From assembly GCA_000212915.1 (NCBI GenBank), contig CM001167.1:2348780-2412779 (forward strand): a stretch of 64,000 nt of DNA. The letters are read 5' to 3'. Below, piece by piece: positions 58,187 to 64,000 of this stretch (the stretch's first letter is position 1; every line of letters begins with the position of its first letter). The translations under genes were made by a program, and so were the position numbers. The DNA comes from Bacteroides coprosuis DSM 18011 (lineage in GTDB: Bacteria > Bacteroidota > Bacteroidia > Bacteroidales > Bacteroidaceae). A model generated the notes under the pieces. That model ran no database searches. It had not been told where the DNA came from and worked only from the letters and a program-made list of their open reading frames with translations.

Positions 58187-58567
58187 AAAGAAAAGCTGTA
58201 TCTATCTCTTTAAATATTGTTGAATAGAATTACACAAATGTGTTTTTGACATTATAAAGCCCTGATACGAGGCTTTGAAGGCATACATGATAAAAACGGA
58301 GTTTCAAAAGTCTATTTTTCTTTTTTGAGTAAGCTAAATGGGTTGCAGCTCATATTACTTCTCATTCTTTGCATAAAAAAAGGGGAAGAAACTTTCGCCT
58401 CTTCCCCCTTGAAACACGCCTCGAATAAAAAGCATATTTCTCCTTTAATTAAACAAATTAATCCTCAATCGTTTTCTTTTACTAATACTTATTGATTCTT
58501 TATAATACCCCAAAAAATTCACTAACGCCTAACTGGGTATTTTCTTTTTTACCGAAATGGATTTGTT
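58187..58567. other. Intergenic region between two PL12 genes
   Basis: About 380 bp. It holds the terminator of the upstream PL12 gene (58374-58410) and a small AAAGCC/GGCTTT hairpin at 58258-58278. No gene was seen. Confidence 0.5.
58374..58410 (-). terminator. Terminator of the surface PL12 gene
   Basis: Arms AGGGGAAGA (58381-58389) and TCTTCCCCC (58400-58408). On the minus strand the stem is followed by a run of seven T. It is about 160 bp past the stop at 58568, so this lyase is a separate transcript from the next operon. Confidence 0.85.
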
Positions 58568-60676
58568 TTATAAATAAGGTATGTGATATTCTGCACTAAA
58601 TATCTTGAAGTGCATTTCTTTCGCATCGGCATCCTCTTGATTTAACCAAACAATACGAGATGCTGCTGGAGCTTTTTTGTTGGGGAATATCACAGTAACA
58701 AATTTCACACTTGATTCTGATGCTTGCTTCTTATAACTAAATGCATAAGCATCTCTTTCTTTATATTTATTATATTCATAAGATACCTTACCTACAGATT
58801 TCTGCATAGAAGTACCCTCGGGAGCATAGCAGCGAAGTGCTACGTTTTTATTATCAAAAGTGGTTGCAGCATAGAAGTTCTTTTCATTAGAGGTAGTTTC
58901 TCCTTCTACAAAATTATAGTGGATAGCTACATCACCTTCTGCATTACCTATTGCTTCATCTAAAATCACAAAGAATTTTTTCTCAACGAAATAAACAGTT
59001 CTACGGTGCTTTAAGTTGGGGTAACTTTCATTTTCTATAACTAGATAATCTGTTTTTCCTTCTCCTTCGGCATTCCAAGCTACTAGCTTAGGTTGAGAGT
59101 TGACATTCTTACCATCTAGAGTTAAAGTATTGTGTACTTTTGTCTGACGGAACCAGTTTCTATCTTGATTCGCTGCTTTATCTCCTCCATAAGAGTATGC
59201 ACCACTATCTGGGAATAGATTCTGACCTTGATACCAAAGTTCAAAAGTTCCATTATCGGGTTGATTGTGCCAACCTGCTTTGGGTGTGTTTTTAACAACC
59301 ATCTGGATTACACCTTTACTCCAATCGTTACGAAATACATAGAACCCTGATTCCTTAAACGCTTTTGAAAGATAATTGGGATGTGCACCTTCTTGACGAG
59401 ATTCTGAAGCAAAGTACATCAATTCTTGATCATTAGGGAATAGGTCCAACCAACCGTTGTAGTTTCTTTTCATTACAGCTGAAGAACCTTGTCTGCCATC
59501 ACTAAACAAAGGAGCAATATCATTTGGATAATTGGTATTGTAGGTTACCGTAATCATCTTTCTGATGATGTCTTTGTACGATTGTGGGAATACGCTTGCC
59601 TTATCATTTAATGTAGCCACACGCAATGCTTGATAGAAAATATCAATTGCAGCTAAGTGATAACCTAAGTCCATCTCATAGTGCATTCCATCTGCATACA
59701 CCTGCTCTTCAATCTGCTCATTCAATTTTGTAATACCACTATTCAACCAAGTATCTGCCTCTTTTAACTCTGGGAAACAAATACCAGCATACATCATTCT
59801 TTGTGCTTGGAATAGCAAGTGATTTCCTTCTGGAGTATAATTTTTCAAGATATAGTTGGCATGGTTGGCATAGTTTATCAAGAATTCTGTAAGGAATGCA
59901 GCAGTAAAACTTTCTGCATTTAAGAATAATTGAAACTGAATAATTTGGTCTTCTATACGATGACTTACTTCGAGTGGACGCCATGTAAAGTCGTAATTGT
60001 CTTTATTAGGACGAGCACCTACATTTACCATCTCTTCTGTGGGCATCGGATTTTTCTTAGCCCAATCTTGATATTGGAAAACCCACTCTTTAGCATACTC
60101 TTCATTTTTAGTGGTGTAGTACACTTTTCCCATTGGAACCCACCAATACATACGGTGTAGCTGCCAACGAATTTCATTGTCTTTCTTTGGCCAATAAGTC
60201 CAATCAATTTCCTTTTCGCCAGTATCTTCATTCAGTCTATCGTAGTAAAGAGGATCAAATCCTTTTACAGATTGAAAGATATGTTGCATACCATTATCTG
60301 CCCAAAGCTGATCTTGATCGGAAACTGTTACGTTATTAATATCAAAAGAAGGATGAACAAAAGCTTTTGCTTGTCTGTAATATTCCAATAATCTTTCTGC
60401 TGCTAAATCATAATCCTTAGCATCTACAGCCAATTTTACTTGTTCTAAACCAGCTCTATCTAAATTAAGCATTGCAAATGCTTTTACTCGAACACCATTT
60501 TCGGTTACTAGATCTTCGTCAATAGTGCCTTTATCTTCTTCCTTGTCACCCCCTGTTGGATCTTCCGTTGAAGGGTCTTTTTGCACATCTTCCAATTTCA
60601 CATTGTCGCCCGAACAAAAAGCAAAGCCTATACACAGGAAAAATAGGACACTAAGTGTAAACGTTTTTCTAAACAT
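58568..60676 (-). CDS. Surface lipoprotein heparinase II/III-family lyase, PL12-like
   Basis: A 702-residue PL12 lyase with lipoprotein signal LSVLFFLCIGFAFC. A charged, low-complexity linker of about 40 residues follows the cysteine (KLEDVQKDPSTEDPTGGDKE), the type of acidic tail seen in surface-exported Bacteroides lipoproteins. The catalytic regions are FTWRPLEVSHRIEDQIIQF, TPEGNHLLFQAQRMMYAG (Asn-His), YEMDLGYHLAAIDIFYQA (Tyr) and AGWHNQPDNGTFELW (His). The other two PL12 proteins lack the lipid anchor and linker, so this one is the likely surface endo-lyase that starts polymer breakdown. It is a single-gene transcript with its own candidate operator upstream. Confidence 0.92.
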   Translation of the reverse strand: MFRKTFTLSVLFFLCIGFAFCSGDNVKLEDVQKDPSTEDPTGGDKEEDKGTIDEDLVTENGVRVKAFAMLNLDRAGLEQVKLAVDAKDYDLAAERLLEYYRQAKAFVHPSFDINNVTVSDQDQLWADNGMQHIFQSVKGFDPLYYDRLNEDTGEKEIDWTYWPKKDNEIRWQLHRMYWWVPMGKVYYTTKNEEYAKEWVFQYQDWAKKNPMPTEEMVNVGARPNKDNYDFTWRPLEVSHRIEDQIIQFQLFLNAESFTAAFLTEFLINYANHANYILKNYTPEGNHLLFQAQRMMYAGICFPELKEADTWLNSGITKLNEQIEEQVYADGMHYEMDLGYHLAAIDIFYQALRVATLNDKASVFPQSYKDIIRKMITVTYNTNYPNDIAPLFSDGRQGSSAVMKRNYNGWLDLFPNDQELMYFASESRQEGAHPNYLSKAFKESGFYVFRNDWSKGVIQMVVKNTPKAGWHNQPDNGTFELWYQGQNLFPDSGAYSYGGDKAANQDRNWFRQTKVHNTLTLDGKNVNSQPKLVAWNAEGEGKTDYLVIENESYPNLKHRRTVYFVEKKFFVILDEAIGNAEGDVAIHYNFVEGETTSNEKNFYAATTFDNKNVALRCYAPEGTSMQKSVGKVSYEYNKYKERDAYAFSYKKQASESSVKFVTVIFPNKKAPAASRIVWLNQEDADAKEMHFKIFSAEYHIPYL

Positions 60677-61235
60677 TTCTTAAAATTAAAGGTTAATAAA
60701 TAGATTCACTTACATTGAAAAAAGGATGGGTTTTCTCCTTCTTTTTAACATTGCAATATTAAGTATTCTACCCCTAGCACTGTTGCACGATAGTACAATA
60801 ATTGATTTATTATGCACTAACTAATCTCAAAATTGTATATTGAAATTATAAATTTGTCCACAACCCCTATCAAAACAGCCTAGAGTGGGCTATTGAGCAC
60901 ATTGAGAACCCTTCCTTACAAAGTGATTTTTATACAAAAAAGAAGAAAAAGGAAGAGAGAGGGAAAACAACTCGTTCATCCAAAGGTATAGACAGCAAAA
61001 GATCTGCTCTTTTAAAACAAACTTTTTAGATTGCCAACTTGTTCTTCTCTTAAGGTGATAAGCAAATTATAAGCAATAAAGATTTGCTAATTAGAGAAAT
61101 AGGACGTAAATTAATGATATCAAAACTAAACTCCTACTATCTATACCTACCCTTGACAATTCATCAAGATAAATTCTTGATCTAGGAGGTTTGAACACCC
61201 TCTTAAGACTATAAACCTAACTTGCACAACAAACG
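60677..61235. other. Intergenic region between divergent genes
   Basis: About 560 bp between the surface PL12 gene and the XRE-type regulator. It holds the candidate promoter at 60754-60792. The rest is AT-rich with no gene or strong hairpin seen. Confidence 0.5.
60754..60792 (-). promoter_or_regulatory. Candidate promoter and HTCS operator of the surface PL12 gene
   Basis: On the minus strand the box at 60774-60792 starts TATC, contains CAACAG and is more diverged at its end (GCTAG in place of TTGAA). TAATATTG (60754-60761) follows. The box begins 98 bp from the start codon, in line with the other two. Confidence 0.33.
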
Positions 61236-61631
61236 ATGAAGAAGAATATTAATAATTTAAAGGATAAGAACTGTGGCTCAAATCACCTTACTCTATCCCA
61301 TGAAATAGCTGAGAAAATACAGAGCCTTCTAAGCGTAAAGAAGATTTCTCTCACCGAATTTGCCAGCCAAATAGGCGAATCGGAAAGTCATATTCAAGAG
61401 TGGCTTAGCGGTACTTTTAACTTTACCCTAGAGATTATTGCCAAAATACAGCAAGTACTACAAGAACCGATTATTCAGCTGTACCAATCTCCTAAACATT
61501 TATTGGTGAAATATACACACGAATTAAGCGAACAAGCTACCCGTCACCACATTTCTGAAGTCAACGAATACCACATCGTGTTTGAACATCTTCTCAAAGA
61601 TATTGAGAACAAGACTAATTTAGCGCACTAG
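61236..61631 (+). CDS. XRE-family helix-turn-helix protein
   Basis: A 131-residue protein with an HTH_3-type domain at about residues 25-80: HEIAEKIQSLLSVKKISLTEF, then FASQIGESESHIQEWLSGTF with the recognition helix, then EIIAKIQQVLQE. The C-terminal 45 residues (ELSEQATRHHISEVNEYHIV) are not recognised. It resembles antitoxin-type regulators, but no toxin gene is adjacent. The nearest neighbours are the GAG lyase (divergent) and an outer-membrane barrel (convergent). Confidence 0.7.
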   Translation: MKKNINNLKDKNCGSNHLTLSHEIAEKIQSLLSVKKISLTEFASQIGESESHIQEWLSGTFNFTLEIIAKIQQVLQEPIIQLYQSPKHLLVKYTHELSEQATRHHISEVNEYHIVFEHLLKDIENKTNLAH

Positions 61632-61749
61632 TGCAAGTAAGAGATAGGTTTATAAGAAAATAAATAGTAGCTTTTTCAACTCCTCGTTCAATAAATAGCA
61701 GGAAAATACAAAAAGATAAACAACTGATATCAAGGATATAAAATTATCA

Positions 61750-61804
61750 TGACACCGACATGATGATACGATGTCGGTGTCAAAGCATGATTATGTCGGT
61801 GTCA
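61750..61804. repeat. Repeat array C (one direct and two inverted cores)
   Basis: Core TGACACCGACA starts at 61750. Inverse cores TGTCGGTGTCA start at 61772 and 61794. Spacers are TGATGATACGA and AAGCATGATTA, all in 22-bp register. With the extra T/A the first two cores form a 12-bp perfect stem. It lies between two convergent genes and could act as a terminator there, with T-rich DNA on both sides. Confidence 0.92.
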
Positions 61805-61842
61805 TAATAAATCTATTTTTGTCGTTTTTTGCTAGAGCCAAA

Positions 61843-62511
61843 CTAAAAAGTAACTCCAGCAAATAAGCTGAGGGTAGATCTACCCGTTTTCAAATCAAAG
61901 TAATCCTTAAGTTTTACTCCATGGACTTCAGCTCGGTAGTAAGAGTTTAAAATATTATAATTACTTACAGAATAACCCACATACATACGAGCATCATCTA
62001 CTGATGGTATTTTGAAGAATAAGTACGCACTTATTTTAAAGGTCGGGTTAAAATGAGTGTACACTCCCTTGAGATATCTATCCGATTCATAAACACCCCC
62101 TGTAACAGATAGCTTTTCTTCATCTAAACGTACTAAGTTAAAAGGAATTGGAGAGAAAAGGAACGAAGCATCTGCCATCACCCCTATCTTAACTGTTAAA
62201 GGGGTAAAGACTTTGGCTCCAATGGATGTATTTAAGTTTACAAGAGGTGCATCTAGTGAGTAGGTTGTATATTCTCCAAATTTACGACTTTGCTCTATTC
62301 GAGCAAAATTTAGATTGGCTCCAGCATATACTGCCGAAAAACGATTGAGATTATAATTCAACTTAAAGCCCAAATACCACGGAACGCCATCCTCCAAGAG
62401 TGAGCTAAATAGACCTGCCTCAATATCATAAGAAATTGTTTTCTTCTCTTGGGCATATATACCGATCGGAAAGAGAAAAAAAGAGAGTAGTAAAAGAAGT
62501 GTGTGTTTCAT
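61843..62511 (-). CDS. Outer-membrane beta-barrel protein, function unknown
   Basis: A 222-residue exported protein with signal LLLLLSFFLFPIGIYAQ. Alternating amphipathic beta strands follow throughout (YLGFKLNYNLNRFSAVYAGA, NLNTSIGAKVFTPLTVKIGV) and it ends in a terminal phenylalanine (LSLFAGVTF), the usual sign of a barrel. No specific family was recognised. It stands alone and is convergent with the XRE gene, separated by repeat array C. Confidence 0.7.
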   Translation of the reverse strand: MKHTLLLLLSFFLFPIGIYAQEKKTISYDIEAGLFSSLLEDGVPWYLGFKLNYNLNRFSAVYAGANLNFARIEQSRKFGEYTTYSLDAPLVNLNTSIGAKVFTPLTVKIGVMADASFLFSPIPFNLVRLDEEKLSVTGGVYESDRYLKGVYTHFNPTFKISAYLFFKIPSVDDARMYVGYSVSNYNILNSYYRAEVHGVKLKDYFDLKTGRSTLSLFAGVTF

Positions 62512-62684
62512 TGCATTTATTCAAAAAATCAAGTTGCAAAGATAGACACTACACTCTTTATTAACACCATTTTAAGTCATCTAAAAAGAAGCAGACAGGA
62601 AGTTTTTTATCACATTAAAAGACATAACAGTTTTCTTTACCCGATGGGGCAAAGTCAGTTTAATTCACAAGAAACCCAATGAAT

Positions 62685-63029
62685 TTAGCACTCTTCCTTA
62701 TGTTGTTGTTTTATTCTCCAACCCCCTACAAGACCCACAAGAGCTAATAAGGCAGCTATACCTAGCTTGATTTCAAATGTAGAATAGGCAAAAAAGAGGA
62801 AAGCTATGGAGTAAGCAGCAGTACAAACTAATACTACTGAGAAGAGATGATCCCACCAAGTTCTGCCACAAAACTCATCTACATTTGATTTTTTTACGAC
62901 CATATAGGCTATGCCGATAGCAGAAAGGTATGATCCTCTACGCAAAAAAGGTTCTTCAACATAAAAAGCAACTCCAATTAAAATGGCTGCAAGAAAGAGA
63001 TGTGAGTAAATTAAAAAATCCTTATTCAT
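62685..63029 (-). CDS. Small membrane protein, function unknown
   Basis: A 114-residue protein with probably four hydrophobic segments (about 7-24, 31-45, 62-82 and 87-105). It ends with a charged tail (RIKQQHKEEC). No domain was recognised. It is separated from its neighbours by 170-280 bp on both sides, so it is probably monocistronic. Confidence 0.6.
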   Translation of the reverse strand: MNKDFLIYSHLFLAAILIGVAFYVEEPFLRRGSYLSAIGIAYMVVKKSNVDEFCGRTWWDHLFSVVLVCTAAYSIAFLFFAYSTFEIKLGIAALLALVGLVGGWRIKQQHKEEC

Positions 63030-63311
63030 AGTAGTTGCAATTTGATTCTTGAATTATTTAAGGTATTAACACTCATTAAAGATAATTATTTGCTTTAAAA
63101 GATGCTAGCAATCTGATAGATTATAAATTACTAAGCCTTAATATCTTGATTTTTAAGACAATTATACTCCTTTGTGTAAAGACATTTAATATTTATAGAG
63201 AATATAGAATACTTTTATTCGGCTCCTTTTATTTCTATTTTATACATATCTCCTCCTCTTTTAAAGAGATATTTAGTACTTTAGATTTATCATAAAAACA
63301 AGACACAAATT

Positions 63312-63884
63312 ATGAGTATCAAAAAATCAGATGTTTCTTTTCTCACCCAAGTTCCCTCAATCATGAATCAGCTATCGGAAACCTTTCACCACTTACAAGT
63401 GGAGTTGGAGAGTTATTATGAAGATTTAGCCGATTATTGGGCTGATTTAATAGAAGAGAATCCTGATTTGGAAATTGATGCCGAGAGAGATGAAAATAGA
63501 GAGATTTTCTTTATTGATTCTGTAGAAAATGAATGTCCTTGGGAAGATTCTGAAATTGAATTAACCTACCGTATCGACTTGTTCAATGACGAGGAAAACC
63601 CACTGTGGATAGAGTATGGGTATTATTGTGATGAATCTCAGCATGTCATCTGCTTTGAATTATTCAACTATTCGGCAAATGTGATACGGGTGCTGAAAGA
63701 CCAGATAGAAACACAGATTGCTGATAAATGGAAATATGGTGTAACGATCAACTCTAGTATCTACCTCGAATTTGATATTACCGAAGATTTCTCATCTGAG
63801 CAAATTAAAGCGTGTGCCGAAGATTTTAAAACTTATCTGCTTACTCCAGCTACAAAGGAATATCTAAAGCAAATGAAACACTAA
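63312..63884 (+). CDS. Hypothetical acidic protein, 190 residues
   Basis: A soluble, strongly acidic protein with no signal peptide. It starts with a predicted helical region (PSIMNQLSETFHHLQVELES) and has beta-like segments later (IEYGYYCDESQHVICFELF). No family was recognised. Its stop codon overlaps the stop codon of the minus-strand ABC transporter gene (63881-63884), so the two convergent genes share sequence at their ends and transcripts would overlap. Confidence 0.65.
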   Translation: MSIKKSDVSFLTQVPSIMNQLSETFHHLQVELESYYEDLADYWADLIEENPDLEIDAERDENREIFFIDSVENECPWEDSEIELTYRIDLFNDEENPLWIEYGYYCDESQHVICFELFNYSANVIRVLKDQIETQIADKWKYGVTINSSIYLEFDITEDFSSEQIKACAEDFKTYLLTPATKEYLKQMKH

Positions 63885-64000
63885 TTGATTTTTAATTGAT
63901 TCTCCACTATTTTGTAGTACGTGGAGCAAGATTTCAACAAACTTTCATGCGAGCCTTGGGCTACAACTTCTCCCTTATCGAGTACAATGATGTGGTCTGC
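63881..64000 (-). CDS. ABC transporter ATP-binding/permease protein, C-terminal fragment
   Basis: Read from the minus strand, the last 39 codons contain ADHIIVLDKGEVVAQGSHE and then LLKSCSTYYKIVENQ before the stop. This is the region after the switch histidine in ABC ATPases, with the standard A-D-x-I-x-V-L-x-x-G-x-x-x-x-x-G-x-H-x-x-L pattern and the C-terminal Y-x-x-x-V-x-x-Q of exporter-type ABC proteins. The remainder of the gene lies beyond the window. Confidence 0.85.
   Translation of the reverse strand, partial: ADHIIVLDKGEVVAQGSHESLLKSCSTYYKIVENQLKIN

Noticed and set aside
61141-61235. Possible riboswitch or leader RNA before the XRE gene
   Set aside because: The stretch has a small imperfect hairpin (AGGAGG-like and CCTCTT words) but no conserved riboswitch core could be recognised.

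Overview
The window is chromosomal DNA from a member of the Bacteroidetes, most likely Bacteroides or a close relative. The evidence is four SusC/SusD loci or remnants, a hybrid two-component system (HTCS), S-type sulfatases, many lipoproteins and signal peptides ending in AQ, AT-rich intergenic DNA, and -7-like boxes resembling TAnnTTTG. Species cannot be fixed from this sequence alone. No rRNA, tRNA, CRISPR array, IS element or phage gene was seen.

Layout. (1) 1-6064, minus strand: a large zinc metalloprotease (DUF5117/DUF4953 type), a SusC receptor and the start of a SusD lipoprotein, probably a protein- or peptide-scavenging locus. (2) 6787-14821, minus strand: a nucleotide-sugar and surface-glycan operon, rfbA-rfbB-DegT aminotransferase-two ATP-grasp ligases-SDR epimerase-GT2. 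It lacks rfbC and rfbD, so it points to a dTDP-4-amino-4,6-dideoxysugar, perhaps N-acylated by the ATP-grasp enzymes, rather than to rhamnose. (3) 15.6-21.6 kb: small single genes (zinc ribbon, TPR lipoprotein, PepSY-like protein, orphan lipoprotein, GT4, HigA-N-terminus-like small protein) with long non-coding gaps. (4) 21949-29364, plus strand: an S-type sulfatase, a SusC gene broken by a frameshift and a stop codon, and an intact SusD. (5) 30025-60676, minus strand: a large glycosaminoglycan utilisation locus, probably for heparin or heparan sulfate. (6) 61.2-64.0 kb: an XRE-type regulator, an outer-membrane barrel, small unknowns and the 3' end of an ABC transporter.

How the large locus should work. 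A surface lipoprotein PL12 lyase (58568-60676) cuts polymer outside the cell and SusC/SusD import oligosaccharides. Periplasmic PL12 and PL15-like lyases, a GH88 unsaturated glucuronyl hydrolase, two S-type sulfatases and a DUF3604 metallohydrolase break them down. The uronate branch (KduI, KduD, KdgK, KdgA) sits directly downstream of SusC/SusD, together with a lone GatC-type EIIC permease. A ROK kinase probably phosphorylates the hexosamine. The HTCS lies between the two degradative operons, and a shared box 92-104 bp upstream of three lyase/GH88 start codons is a candidate operator.

The two most unusual observations follow. First, a dispersed intergenic repeat family occurs at 15317-15371, 21093-21257 and 61750-61804. 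It consists of 11-bp cores (TGACACCGACA or its reverse complement) separated by 11-bp spacers, always in 22-bp register, with one convergent orientation switch per array. Second, KduI carries an apparent signal peptide and is encoded directly after an orphan EIIC permease. This suggests that ketouronate isomerisation takes place in the periplasm before import.
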